Counted from the first letter of the stretch, positions 34,001 to 41,742 are shown. The stretch: 64,000 bases of DNA from Bradyrhizobium sp. CCGE-LA001 (GCF_000296215.2 NZ_CP013949.1:2101501-2165500), one strand, 5' to 3'. The notes: generated from the sequence alone by a model not told the origin. A program made the numbers and translations.

Positions 34001-34069
34001 GCCGATGATCTCAAGCGGTGAAGTCGTGAGAACCCCGTCCGAAGGCCCAACGCCGAACGCAACTAACAT
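31016..34069 (-). CDS. FecR-VCBS repeat surface protein with RTX-like motif (1017 aa)
   Basis: Order of parts: FecR-like domain (about 21-130); a hydrophobic segment GFGILTIAALTFSMI (138-151) followed by EARAADPD; a conserved linker (about 160-235); a cadherin-like repeat (about 300-405); three VCBS repeats (about 408-518, 520-628, 631-736), each with the GYG-FT---G-WTYTLDN core; a short degenerate RTX-type stretch (AGDDTLNG, FGGSGNGTIEGNNGDN); and an acidic then His-rich tail ending HHPLHDLFV. Such proteins are generally exported by type I secretion or held on the surface and linked to adhesion. No T1SS genes are adjacent. VCBS repeats 2 and 3 carry cysteines (536, 565, 593, 601; 646, 710) that repeat 1 lacks. 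No N-terminal signal peptide. Confidence 0.85.
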   Translation of the reverse strand: MLVAFGVGPSDGVLTTSPLEIIGIVETAFGEVTLTRDGGAAINVRVGDLVCRHDVIETATFSRVGIRLLDDSLFNVFSQARIELREVASASDSGSRSTAVAVTSGSFAFAAGRLANSGVLTIDTPLGSIHGHFPSKGFGILTIAALTFSMIAEARAADPDATLVDDDTITYKDLQHGVFELVTKESIPRHIIVDDPGETIVLKRMGSSISVSQVTNSAARMEELQAAQQDVVANFTRESMGSSTPPFSNSPGLQHINFTSDITPTEPANQLPPLLPIEFPLIVMPQPTLRLPAAPIKIDTVAFDEFTASSGTFGASSPFNAALTYGLGGGTVGSTVLNGLTYDVSQTGPYGTLYLNSASGAYTFVPNNAAINALTSPTTASFVVTVSGGGLSARESFNISIIGVNDTAVISGDVSGAVTEAGGGVNAAASTPTITGTLTSTDVDHPPNIFTAVSSPTKSTGGYGHFTMTSAGVWTYTLDNGNSKVQALNVGDTLTDTLTVTSIDGTPQLVTITIQGTNDAAVISGTTAGLVVEASCASPGTPIATGTLVATDVDDPVSPFAAVICPTASLQGYGYFTITSAGAWTYTLDNNNCTVQALNICDTRTDQFTVTTVDGTQQVVTITIKGMNDAAIISGTKTGSVLESGCSYGKPIAAGTLAATDVDNPANTFTAVTAPAASAGGYGTFTMTAAGLWTYTLDNNNRVVDALDVCDTLTDHFTVTTIDGTAQDVTIAIRGASDADSKEADYLATGATVVSDPPFVDGPAGGESIAGGSTVLQTAYVRAGDDTLNGTDMNKTVFGGSGNGTIEGNNGDNIIYVGSGPDNSGETAAQSTLSEPPSVWRSMDNFRFVFEQTTTSDSLHRGGVGAGSMAKESKAAETHGGADTDNAPDAVPQKEVGNGGEAQPNPLGASEPDHARSEEPCRPHSQQHSAVDGTPGSHGYSTADPHGQDDCFHFLNSAIERSVINFSNDLLEPRNHHERAATAAEGAAAAADVLQLNHDAPSADGSAGHHPLHDLFV

Positions 34070-34509
34070 AGAAATGGCCTCGCATCCCGAATTCTTCGGG
34101 CTCAGCGCGATGTCGCAGTCTTCTTGTCGGATTTGCCTGCGCCACTAAAGCAGGTTTTGGCACTGGCAATTCCAGGCCTGCACGCCGAAGACGACCGATA
34201 AAAATTCTGATCTCTATGGGTATTACCACGGCGGTGACAGGTTCACGCGAGACGCGGCGTCTCGACCGGACCGCAATTCGCTTCTCACTAAGTAGACGCT
34301 TGGGATGCATGAAATGTAGCTTATTTTGCTGGCGAGGCAAAGGGCTCGCAGTTAGGATGAGGCAAAAGCAGTCTCCCTCTGGAGAGCTGCTCCTCGGGAC
34401 CGATCCACGCCGGAGAAGCTCGCGATGCACGCCTTGCGGGCTTGGCTGGGCCTCATGGAGTCCTGATCGACCGATTACGCGAACAAGATCTTCTCGGAAG
34501 GAGCGGATC
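34070..34509. other. Divergent region between the two FecR-type genes
   Basis: 440 bases, lower in GC than most of the window, between the FecR-VCBS gene (minus) and the small FecR gene (plus). It must contain both promoters. I see no repeat, RNA gene or clear coding frame; open frames here have no ribosome binding site or codon bias. AAGGAG at its right end serves the small FecR gene. Confidence 0.55.
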
Positions 34510-35160
34510 ATGTGCAGACATACGATCGCTGCTTTGGTAGCTGGTTTTGTTTGTGCGTCCGCGAGTGTTCTTGCTGCGCCCGCGCAGGCTCAAATAAATC
34601 CCGTGAAGCCCAGCCTTGGGGATGTTGCGCCAAGCCCGATCGGGAAGGTCGTAGCCGTTACGGGTACGGTCATGATCGAGCACGCAGGTGCGGTGCTCGT
34701 GCAGGTCGCTCTTCCCGATAAAGCTGCTCAAGCCAAGGTCGGAGATGTCGTGTATCTCCGAGACGTGGTGCGGACGGAAGCGGACAGCCGGATCAGTATC
34801 AATTTCAGCGACGGTTCGTCGTTCAATCTGTCGAGCAATGCGCGTATGACCTTGGACGAGTATGTGTATGAGCCGGCCGGCAAATCCAACGCGGCGTTTT
34901 TTGGTCTGGCTAGAGGAACGGCGACATTTGTAGCCGGTCAAGTCGCGAAGAGCGGCGATATGAAAGTTGATACGCCCCTTGCAACGCTGGGGATCCGGGG
35001 TACGACGCCGCATATTGAAATCGCGGATGACGGCTCGGTCAAGTTTTCGACTCTCATCGAAGAAGGCAAGGCCAAAATGGTCAAGAAGCGCGCAAGTGCC
35101 CCGGCGCGTCAGCAGGAACAGGAGAGTGCTCCAAGATTGAACATCTGCAGAGGATGCTGA
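34510..35160 (+). CDS. Small secreted FecR-domain protein
   Basis: 216 aa. Signal peptide MCRHTIAALVAGFVCASASV ending at APAQAQ; FecR domain with the typical run: IGKVVAVTGTVMIEHAG, KVGDVVYLRDVVRTEADS, ISINFSDGSSFNLSSNARM, then KVDTPLATLGIRGTTPHIEI. The C-terminus is basic and ends with a Cys pair (NICRGC). A strong AAGGAG lies before the ATG. Not the sigma-regulator FecR: no sigma factor or TonB receptor is nearby. Its domain is related to the N-terminus of the divergent VCBS protein, so the two may interact or share a ligand (inference). Confidence 0.85.
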   Translation: MCRHTIAALVAGFVCASASVLAAPAQAQINPVKPSLGDVAPSPIGKVVAVTGTVMIEHAGAVLVQVALPDKAAQAKVGDVVYLRDVVRTEADSRISINFSDGSSFNLSSNARMTLDEYVYEPAGKSNAAFFGLARGTATFVAGQVAKSGDMKVDTPLATLGIRGTTPHIEIADDGSVKFSTLIEEGKAKMVKKRASAPARQQEQESAPRLNICRGC

Positions 35161-35249
35161 GCCATCTTGAGGAAAGCATGTCTTTCCTCCCTTCGCGACG
35201 TGTGAGCATCGAAGCGGTGTTCTATAGGGAGATCGACACGGAGATGACC

Positions 35250-36095
35250 ATGAGGGCGGCCATCATCGGCAGCGTCGCACTCGTTACCGCCTTGCTGTGG
35301 CTCTGCTCGTCGGCGGTCGCGCAACAACTGCAGCAAAGTTCGCGTCTCAAGACGATTGAACAGTGCAACGGCCGGGACCGCATCCCGGCCCAGGCCCGGA
35401 TCGTCGGCTGCACAGCGCTGATCAATTCCGGTGATGCCAAGCCGTCGGCGCTGGCCTTGGCCTACAACAACCGCGGCAACGCTTATACCGCGACAGCGGA
35501 ATACGATCGTGCCATCAGCGATTTCGGTCGCGCGATCGAAATTGCGTCAGACTACGTCAAGCCGCTGAACAATCGCGGCGTGGCCCATTTGAGGATGGGA
35601 GCATATGACGAGGCGATCAAGGATTTCGGTGGGGCAATTCGGCTCGACCCGGGTTATGGCAGCGCCTTCGCCAATCGCGCGGGCGCCCACCTGAAACTGG
35701 ACCAGTATGATCGGGCCCTGCTGGACTTCAACGAGGCTATCCGCCTCGATCCAAATTCGAGGTTGGCGAGAAGTGGCCGGTGCTGGGCCCGAGCGGTCGT
35801 CGGCGACCTCCAGGCGGGTCTTGAGGACTGCGACAGCGCGATTCAGTTGGGCGCGCACGATGCCGCGACATATGATTCACGTGCGCTGATCCATCTGAAG
35901 ATGGGTCAATTTGCTGCGGCCATCGACGACTACAACTCCGCCTTGCGCCTGACACCAAATCTGGCCACCGCGCTCTATGGACGGGGGCTAGCCAAGCTCG
36001 GCCAGGGCGATAAAGCGGGCAACCGTGACGTCTCGGCGGCAAAGCTCATCGAGCTCAGGATCGGCGACGCATTCGTGCGCTATGGCGTGCGGTGA
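35250..36095 (+). CDS. Secreted TPR-repeat protein
   Basis: 281 aa. Signal peptide MRAAIIGSVALVTALLWL ending at SAVAQQ, then at least four to five tetratricopeptide repeats, for example YNNRGNAYTATAEYDRAISD, NNRGVAHLRMGAYDEAIKDF, FANRAGAHLKLDQYDRALLD and LIHLKMGQFAAAIDDYNSAL. Two cysteine-containing segments precede the repeats (IEQCNGRDR, IVGCTALIN). Start 35250 is chosen since GGAG lies 6 bases before it; 35244 is also in frame. It follows the small FecR gene in the same direction (89-base gap), so the two are probably co-expressed. Role presumed to be protein-protein contact in the periplasm. Confidence 0.85.
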   Translation: MRAAIIGSVALVTALLWLCSSAVAQQLQQSSRLKTIEQCNGRDRIPAQARIVGCTALINSGDAKPSALALAYNNRGNAYTATAEYDRAISDFGRAIEIASDYVKPLNNRGVAHLRMGAYDEAIKDFGGAIRLDPGYGSAFANRAGAHLKLDQYDRALLDFNEAIRLDPNSRLARSGRCWARAVVGDLQAGLEDCDSAIQLGAHDAATYDSRALIHLKMGQFAAAIDDYNSALRLTPNLATALYGRGLAKLGQGDKAGNRDVSAAKLIELRIGDAFVRYGVR

Positions 36096-36111
36096 CGTCA
36101 GGGCTGGTTTG

Positions 36112-37185
36112 CTAAACGTTCGACCCGTGGATGGCATCGATCACCGCATCGGTGACCTCCTTCGTCGTCGCCTTGCCGCCGACGTCGGGTGTCAGCACGC
36201 CGGCGGCGCAGACGCGCTCGACGGCGGCCATCAGCCGTGACGCCGCGTCGTTCTCGCCGAGATGTTCGAGCATCTGAACACCGGTCCAGAAGGTTGCGAT
36301 CGGGTTGGCGATGCCCTTGCCGGTGATGTCGAAGGCCGAGCCGTGGATCGGCTCGAACATCGAGGGGAAGCGGCGTTGTGGGTCGATGTTGCCGGTCGGC
36401 GCCACACCGAGGCTGCCCGCCAGCGCGCCGGCGAGGTCGGAGAGGATGTCGGCGTGCAGATTGGTTGCTACGATGGTGTCGAGGCTCTTCGGATGCAGCG
36501 TCATGCGCACCGTCATGGCGTCGACCAGCATTTTGTCCCAGCTGACGTCGGGGAATTCGCCGGCGACCTCGGCTGCGATCTCGTCCCACATCACCATGCC
36601 GTGGCGCTGCGCGTTCGACTTGGTCACGACGGTCAGCAGCTTGCGCGGGCGTGATTGCGCGAGCTGGAACGCATAGCGCATGATCCTTGTCACGCCGACG
36701 CGAGTGAAGACCGCGACTTCCGTGCCGACCTCCTCCGGCAGGCCCTTGTGGGCGCGGCCGCCCATGCCGGCATATTCGCCTTCGGAATTCTCGCGCACGA
36801 TCACCCAGTCGAGATCGCCGACGCCGACATTGCGCAGCGGCGAGGCCACGCCCGGCAGGATCTTTGTCGGCCGCACATTGGCGTATTGGTCGAAGCCCTG
36901 GCAGATCGGCAACCGCAAGCCCCATAGCGTGATGTGATCTGGCACGTCGGGGGCGCCGACCGCGCCGAAATAGATCGCGTCGAATTTCTTCAGCTCGCCG
37001 AGACCGTCGGCCGGCATCATCACGTCGTGCTTCTTGTAATAGTCCGAACCCCAGTCGAACGTCTTGACGTTGAAGGCGAGATCGCCGCTGCGCTTTGCCA
37101 GCGCCTCCAGCACGCGCACGCCGGCCGAGATCACCTCGGGGCCGATGCCGTCGGCGGGAATGGCAGCGATGGAATGGGTGCGCAT
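36112..37185 (-). CDS. Tartrate/D-malate dehydrogenase (isopropylmalate DH family)
   Basis: 357-aa NAD-dependent beta-decarboxylating dehydrogenase. N-terminal IAAIPADGIGPEVISAG, the substrate loop LRLPICQGFDQYANVRP, the catalytic VRENSEGEYAGMGG, the metal-binding region ILSDLAGALAGSLGVAP and the NAD loop FEPIHGSAFDITGKGIANP. The loop leading with LWGLRLPICQGFDQYAN matches tartrate dehydrogenase/DmlA rather than LeuB. Start 37185 follows CGGAG; the frame opens to 37206. The divergent neighbour is a LysR regulator, as in the E. coli dmlA-dmlR pair, so it may be controlled by it. Confidence 0.88.
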   Translation of the reverse strand: MRTHSIAAIPADGIGPEVISAGVRVLEALAKRSGDLAFNVKTFDWGSDYYKKHDVMMPADGLGELKKFDAIYFGAVGAPDVPDHITLWGLRLPICQGFDQYANVRPTKILPGVASPLRNVGVGDLDWVIVRENSEGEYAGMGGRAHKGLPEEVGTEVAVFTRVGVTRIMRYAFQLAQSRPRKLLTVVTKSNAQRHGMVMWDEIAAEVAGEFPDVSWDKMLVDAMTVRMTLHPKSLDTIVATNLHADILSDLAGALAGSLGVAPTGNIDPQRRFPSMFEPIHGSAFDITGKGIANPIATFWTGVQMLEHLGENDAASRLMAAVERVCAAGVLTPDVGGKATTKEVTDAVIDAIHGSNV

Positions 37186-37303
37186 GGAATGCTCCGTTTG
37201 AGACAACGCCGGTCTATTGGCAAATCTAAATGGGAATGCAGGGCATACTCAAGCGGCGCTGGTTTATACAAAAAAATGATATAATCCTCGTAAGGCCGCC
37301 ACG

Positions 37304-37390
37304 ACGTCATGGCCGGGCTTGACCCGGCCATCCACGCCTTCTCAGCGGCGCAAAGAACGTGGATGCCCGGGACAAGCCCGGGCACGACGA
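37304..37390. repeat. Two-hairpin intergenic repeat, copy 3
   Basis: CGTCATGGCCGGGCTTGACC CGGCCATCCACG, a spacer, then CGTGGATGCCCGGGACAAGC CCGGGCACGACG. It lies in the divergent region between tartrate dehydrogenase and the LysR gene; the second hairpin ends about 19 bases before the LysR start codon. Nearly the same as the copy at 59714-59802. Confidence 0.85.
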
Positions 37391-37403
37391 TGAGGGGCGG
37401 CAG

Positions 37404-38321
37404 ATGGAATTGCATCAGTTGCGATGCTTCGTGGCGGCGGCCGAGCAGCTGCATTTCGGGCGCGCGGCGCAGCAGCTTCAAATGCTGCCCTCCGCGCTCG
37501 GCCGGCAAATCAGGCTGCTGGAGGAGGACCTGGGAACGCGGCTGTTCGCGCGGACCACGCGCGCGGTGTCGCTCACCGAGGATGGCACGACGCTGTTGCG
37601 CGATGCCCGCGCCATCCTCGCCAAGGTCGAGGCGGCCCGGAACAATCTGCGCAACCGCTCGCGTGCGGGGGCCGCGCGGCGGCTGCGGATCGGCGCCATC
37701 GACAGCGCGGCCGCGGGATTGCTGCCGCCGCTCTTGCGCGACTTCCGCGCTGGGCATCCTGACATCGCGGTGCAGCTCCTCGAAGACAAGACCGTCCGGC
37801 TGCTGCCGAAAATCCTGAGCGGCGCACTCGATCTCGCCTTCGTCCGACCGCCTGACCGCGCCGACAAGCGGCTCGAATTCCGCGATCTGCTCCAGGAGAC
37901 CGCCGTCGTAGCGCTCCCGCAGCGGCATGCGTTGGCCAAGCGAAGATCGATCACGCTGGCCGATATCGCCGGCGAAGCGATGCTGGTGCCCGACCGGCGC
38001 TCGCGGCCGCACAGCCACGACCTCACGGTCAAGTTGTTCGAGCGGTCCGGCTTGACGCCGCGCATCGTCCAGGTCGCCGACGAGAAGCAGACCATCATCA
38101 ATTTGGTCGCAACCAAGCTCGGGGTCGCGATCGTGCCACGCTGGACCGCGCGAATGGCGGTGTCGGGCGTTCGCTTCGTGCCGCTCAGGTCGAAAGAGAG
38201 CGGTCCCGCCGGCCGCCTGCCGCTCGCCGCCGCTTGGCTGCGCGGCTCGCGCGATCCGGCCCGGGACGCCATGTTGGCGGTGCTCGCAGCGCGCCTGCGC
38301 AGCTATGCGCGCGAGGCCTGA
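37404..38321 (+). CDS. LysR family transcriptional regulator
   Basis: 305 aa. N-terminal winged helix-turn-helix MELHQLRCFVAAAEQLHFGR followed by AAQQLQMLPSALGRQIRLLE and the linker helix LFARTTRAVSLTEDG. The C-terminal co-inducer-binding domain starts RRLRIGAIDSAAAG. The ATG has GAGGGGCG just upstream. A hairpin repeat occupies its leader. Divergent from tartrate/malate dehydrogenase, its likely target; aspartate dehydrogenase follows 35 bases downstream and may be co-transcribed. Confidence 0.92.
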   Translation: MELHQLRCFVAAAEQLHFGRAAQQLQMLPSALGRQIRLLEEDLGTRLFARTTRAVSLTEDGTTLLRDARAILAKVEAARNNLRNRSRAGAARRLRIGAIDSAAAGLLPPLLRDFRAGHPDIAVQLLEDKTVRLLPKILSGALDLAFVRPPDRADKRLEFRDLLQETAVVALPQRHALAKRRSITLADIAGEAMLVPDRRSRPHSHDLTVKLFERSGLTPRIVQVADEKQTIINLVATKLGVAIVPRWTARMAVSGVRFVPLRSKESGPAGRLPLAAAWLRGSRDPARDAMLAVLAARLRSYAREA

Positions 38322-38356
38322 GGGGCTATGACATTGACTTGGACAGAGGGTGGCCG

Positions 38357-39184
38357 ATGACGAGGGATCAGAAAGCTTCGAACCGATTGCGGGTCGCCAT
38401 TGCGGGCTTGGGCTCGATCGGCACCAAGATCGCGGCCGCGCTCGATCAGGGCATTGAGGGGCTGATCCTCTCGGCCGTCGCCGTGCGCGACCCCGCCAAG
38501 CATCAAACCTTCCTGAGCGGCCTTCGCCGTCCGCCGCAGGTGCTGCCGATCGACCAACTCGGCGAGGCCGCGGACATCGTGGTCGAATGCGCACCGAGCA
38601 GCCAGTTGCGTGCGATCGTCGAGCCGGCGGTGCGGCGCGGCAAGTCCGCGGTCGTCGTCAGCGTCGGCGGTCTGCTCGACAATTTCGACCTCGTCGATCT
38701 CGCCCGCGCCAAGGGCGGCCGCATCGTCGTGCCGACCGGCGCGCTGATCGGACTCGATGCCGTCAATGCCGCCGCAATCGGCACCATTCATTCCGTGAAG
38801 ATGGTGACGCGCAAGCCGATCGACGGCTTGAAGGGCGCGCCGTTCATCGTCGAGAACAACATCGACATCGACAATCTGCGTGAGCCGCTCAAATTGTTCG
38901 AGGGGAGCGCACGCGAGGCCGCAAAGGGCTTTCCGGCGAACGTCAATGTCGCCGTTGCGCTGTCGCTGGCGGGCATCGGCCCCGATCGTACCCTGATCCA
39001 GGTTTGGGCCGACCCGACCGTGACGCGCAACGTTCACCGCATCGAGGTCGAGGCGGATTCCGCTCGCTTCTCGATGGGGATCGAAAACATCCCGTCCGAG
39101 AATCCCAAGACCGGTCTGATCACTGCGCTCTCGGTCATAGCGCTGCTGCGCAAGCAGCGCGCCACGCTGTGTGTGGGGACGTGA
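38357..39184 (+). CDS. nadX: L-aspartate dehydrogenase (NadX-like)
   Basis: 275-aa NAD(P)-dependent enzyme converting L-aspartate to iminoaspartate or oxaloacetate. The Rossmann motif is VAIAGLGSIGTKIAAAL, followed by VVECAPSSQLRAIVEPA, VVVSVGGLLDN, and the family-specific VVPTGALIGLDAVNAA and VTRKPIDGLKGAP. The tail NIPSENPKTGLITALSVIALL is typical of the DUF108/AspDH family. AGAGGGTGG precedes the ATG at 38357. It lies 35 bases behind LysR in the same direction; no nadA/nadC are present, so it may be catabolic rather than part of NAD synthesis. Confidence 0.9.
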   Translation: MTRDQKASNRLRVAIAGLGSIGTKIAAALDQGIEGLILSAVAVRDPAKHQTFLSGLRRPPQVLPIDQLGEAADIVVECAPSSQLRAIVEPAVRRGKSAVVVSVGGLLDNFDLVDLARAKGGRIVVPTGALIGLDAVNAAAIGTIHSVKMVTRKPIDGLKGAPFIVENNIDIDNLREPLKLFEGSAREAAKGFPANVNVAVALSLAGIGPDRTLIQVWADPTVTRNVHRIEVEADSARFSMGIENIPSENPKTGLITALSVIALLRKQRATLCVGT

Positions 39185-39187
39185 AGC

Positions 39188-40492
39188 TTACGCGCCCGTG
39201 ACGCGCCAGATCACGTTGCCGACGTCGTCGGCCATCAGCAGCGATGTCTTGTCGGGGCCGACCACGACGCCGACCGGGCGGCCGTAGGATTCCTTCTCGT
39301 CCGGCGACAGGAAGCCCGACAGGATGTCGCGACCGGGGCCGGACGGCTTGCCATTCTCGAACGGAATGAACACCAGCTTGTAACCGGACAGCGTGCTGCG
39401 ATTCCACGAGCCGTGCTGGCCGATCACCATGCCGTCTCCGAAGCCGGGCAGGGTGCCCGCAGGCATCCAGCACAGGCCGAGCGAGGCCGTGTGGCCGCCG
39501 AGCGCGTAGTCCGGTTGCAGCGCCTTGGCGACCATCGCCGGATCCTGCGGCACGCGGTCGTCCACCGTCTTGCCCCAGTAGCAATAGGGCCAGCCATAGA
39601 AGCCGCCGTCGCGCACGGAGGTGAGATAATCCGGCGGCGTCTCGTCGCCGAGACCGTCGCGCTCGTTGACGACGGTCCAGAGCACGTTCGTATTCGGCTC
39701 CCATGCGAGCCCCACGGGATTGCGCAGGCCGGCGCCGAAAATGCGATGCGTGCCGGCGACGAGGTCGAGCTCGTAGACCGCGGCGCGACCTTGCTCGACC
39801 TCCATGCCCATCTCGGCGATGTTGCTGAGCGAGCCGACGCCGGCATAGAGCTTCTTGCCGTCGGGGCTGGCGAGCAGGCTGCGTGTCCAGTGCCCGCCCG
39901 GCTTGAACGTCGTGAGCCGCTTGCCGGGCGCGGTGATGCGATCCGCGCCGGCGACATAGGGAAACGCCATGACGCCATCGGTGTTGCCGACATAGAAGGT
40001 GTCGCCGACCAGCGCCATTCCGAACGGCTGGCTGAGGTTCTCCATGAAGGCGCCGCGAACCTCGGCAACGCCGTCGCCGTCCCTGTCGCGCAGCAGCGTG
40101 ATCCGGTTGGCGGACACGCCGAGCGCGGCAGCGCGCCGCATCGTCGCCTGCATCGCGTAGTGAAATACGGTGCGCGGAGGGCTTGCGATCTGCGTCGCTT
40201 CCGCGATCAGTACGTCGCCATTGGGCAGCACCTCGATCCAGCGCGGATGGTCGAGGCCGGTTGCGAACGCATTGACCTTGAGCCCGGGCGCCACCGTCGG
40301 CTTGTGGCCCTCACGCCAGCCGCGCGCGGTCGGCATCTTCAAGGTCGGGATCGCGCCTTGCGGCTTGGCTTCGGGGATCGCTGGCGCTTGCCCCCAGGCC
40401 GGTACCGGCACGGTGCCCGACAGCTTGCGCCATTGCAGCGCGATGCCGCCGAGGAGCGCAACGAACTGCGCGAAGATGCTGGAAAAATTCAT
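39188..40492 (-). CDS. Sorbosone dehydrogenase-like PQQ/beta-propeller protein
   Basis: 434 aa. A short hydrophobic N-terminus (IFAQFVALLGGIALQW) looks like a membrane anchor or signal. The six-blade beta-propeller is suggested by repeated motifs: LDHPRWIEVLPNGDVLIAEA, LSQPFGMALVGDTFYVGNTD, GGHWTRSLLASPDGKKLYAG, FGAGLRNPVGLAWEPNTN, and YGRPVGVVVGPDKTSLLMAD. This is the soluble glucose/sorbosone dehydrogenase fold; PQQ use is inferred from family. AGGGG precedes the ATG. It converges on the aspartate dehydrogenase gene, stops 3 bases apart. Confidence 0.88.
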   Translation of the reverse strand: MNFSSIFAQFVALLGGIALQWRKLSGTVPVPAWGQAPAIPEAKPQGAIPTLKMPTARGWREGHKPTVAPGLKVNAFATGLDHPRWIEVLPNGDVLIAEATQIASPPRTVFHYAMQATMRRAAALGVSANRITLLRDRDGDGVAEVRGAFMENLSQPFGMALVGDTFYVGNTDGVMAFPYVAGADRITAPGKRLTTFKPGGHWTRSLLASPDGKKLYAGVGSLSNIAEMGMEVEQGRAAVYELDLVAGTHRIFGAGLRNPVGLAWEPNTNVLWTVVNERDGLGDETPPDYLTSVRDGGFYGWPYCYWGKTVDDRVPQDPAMVAKALQPDYALGGHTASLGLCWMPAGTLPGFGDGMVIGQHGSWNRSTLSGYKLVFIPFENGKPSGPGRDILSGFLSPDEKESYGRPVGVVVGPDKTSLLMADDVGNVIWRVTGA

Positions 40493-40633
40493 GACAAGCC
40501 CCTGTGTGCGCGCGCATCCAACTGGCAGAAGGGGCGGACGTCAACCGGTGCGGTGCGACACGAGGGTCTATTCCCGTGGAATGGCAGCCGACTGATTTTG
40601 CATGGGACGGACGCGGACGGGCTCTGCCGGGGA

Positions 40634-40843
40634 TCAACGGCCGATCTGCCGCTCGAGCCGCCGTGCCGCACGGAAATCATCGAGGTGATGGATGTTCGGT
40701 CTCAGCGCGGCCTCCTTCGACAGGAGGTGGTAGACCCGCGCCACCGTGCGTTGCTTCTGCTTCGGCCGTCCGGGCGGCAACGCCCGCGCCTTGCGGACGG
40801 CGGCAATCGCGTGCTCGCGGAAATAATCGTAGGCGTCCGACAT
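40634..40843 (-). CDS. Small basic conserved-type protein (69 aa)
   Basis: Not recognised as a named domain. Begins MSDAYDYFREHAIAAVRKAR, contains a basic middle (GRPKQKQRTVARVYHLLSKE) and ends DDFRAARRLERQIGR. Predicted mostly helical, cytoplasmic, without signal. Only a weak ribosome binding site (ACGAG) precedes the ATG at 40843. Codon bias on this strand is good. Upstream frame extension through a hairpin repeat is ignored. It could be a false call, but composition and clean start favour a gene. Confidence 0.55.
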   Translation of the reverse strand: MSDAYDYFREHAIAAVRKARALPPGRPKQKQRTVARVYHLLSKEAALRPNIHHLDDFRAARRLERQIGR

Positions 40844-40926
40844 GGCTCGTTGCTCTGCGGCGAATAGCAGGTGTCGAGGGGCTAACGGGTGTGGGGAGAG
40901 GTGGTTCCTTGGTGCGCTGGATCTGT

Positions 40927-41068
40927 GCTCTTGCCCAGGACGCAGCGCAGCGCGTCTTCGCGGTGCGCTGCAGAGCCGGGGTCCATCTCGCCGAGAGCAT
41001 GATCCGCGTGGTCTGCGTACCGGCTCTGCGCAGCAGCGTTGCACGCTGCAGCGCGTTCGGGACACGAG
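40927..41068. repeat. Intergenic hairpin repeat, 'CTCGTG/CCGGGAC' family, copy 3
   Basis: Left GCTCTTGCCCAGGACGCAGC, right GTTCGGGACACGAGC; internal blocks GCGCTGCAGAGCCGG and CCGGCTCTGCGCAGC are complementary. Most like the copy at 18261-18412 (shared AGAGCCGGGgcC and CGGCTCTGCG..AGCAGCGTTG). It lies downstream of the methyltransferase-like gene and upstream of the 69-aa gene. Confidence 0.72.
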
Positions 41069-41087
41069 CGCAAGCCGCCCTGCTATT

Positions 41088-41714
41088 TCATCGCGGCGAC
41101 AGGAACGGGATGATCATCGGCACGCGGCGGCAATAGGCGCCGTAGGCGTCCTCGCCGAGTTCCTTCGACAAGAACACTTCTTCCATCCGGCCCTTCTGCC
41201 ACATGCCGAGCGAGATCAGGATCGCGCCGAGGATCGTGGTGACGAGGCCGATCGCGATGCCGGTGACGAGCATGCCGAAGATCAAACCGGTGTAGATCGG
41301 GTGCCGCACGATGCCGTAGGGGCCGGTGTCGATCACGCGATGATCTTCCTTGTGGGTGATGGTGTTGGACCAGAATTTTCCGAGATGCAGCCGGCCCCAC
41401 CAGGCGAAGGCGATGCCGGCGATCGAGAGGATCGCGGCGATATAGATGCCGGTGTCCCCGAGCACCCAGAGCGGCTTCCAGCCCAGGATCTCCGCAATGA
41501 ACGGCGTGTACAGGATACCGCCGACCAGGATCGGCAGGCGATAGCGCTGCGACTCCAGCGTCATGACCTGCTTCTTGGTCCGTCCCTGCCAGAACGACGC
41601 GCCGACCCAGCTGAGGAGAAAGGCGAGCCAAATCAGGGCGAGCAGTTGCGTCGGCCAGCTAGTGGTCCAGCCACCCCAGGCCACGGAGAAAAGCTTGCTG
41701 AAATCAAAGGGCAT
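41088..41714 (-). CDS. Isoprenylcysteine carboxylmethyltransferase-family membrane protein
   Basis: 208-aa integral membrane protein with about five hydrophobic segments. The ICMT/PEMT-type SAM-binding region is visible: VIDTGPYGIVRHPIYTGLI followed by EEVFLSKELGEDAYGAYCRR, where the conserved Glu pair and Arg lie. In bacteria these methylate unknown lipids or small molecules. It is the third of three same-strand genes (Mpo1-like, SDR, this one), spaced 30 and 28 bases, suggesting a shared lipid-modifying role. Confidence 0.85.
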   Translation of the reverse strand: MPFDFSKLFSVAWGGWTTSWPTQLLALIWLAFLLSWVGASFWQGRTKKQVMTLESQRYRLPILVGGILYTPFIAEILGWKPLWVLGDTGIYIAAILSIAGIAFAWWGRLHLGKFWSNTITHKEDHRVIDTGPYGIVRHPIYTGLIFGMLVTGIAIGLVTTILGAILISLGMWQKGRMEEVFLSKELGEDAYGAYCRRVPMIIPFLSPR

Positions 41715-41742
41715 GAAGGTTCTTTGCGTTTAGGCGGCGGCG

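Noticed and set aside
37131..38594. 487-codon minus-strand frame over the LysR gene and the repeat
   Set aside because: It runs through a hairpin repeat and antisense to LysR. The peptide with VVPGLVPGIH is simply the repeat translated.
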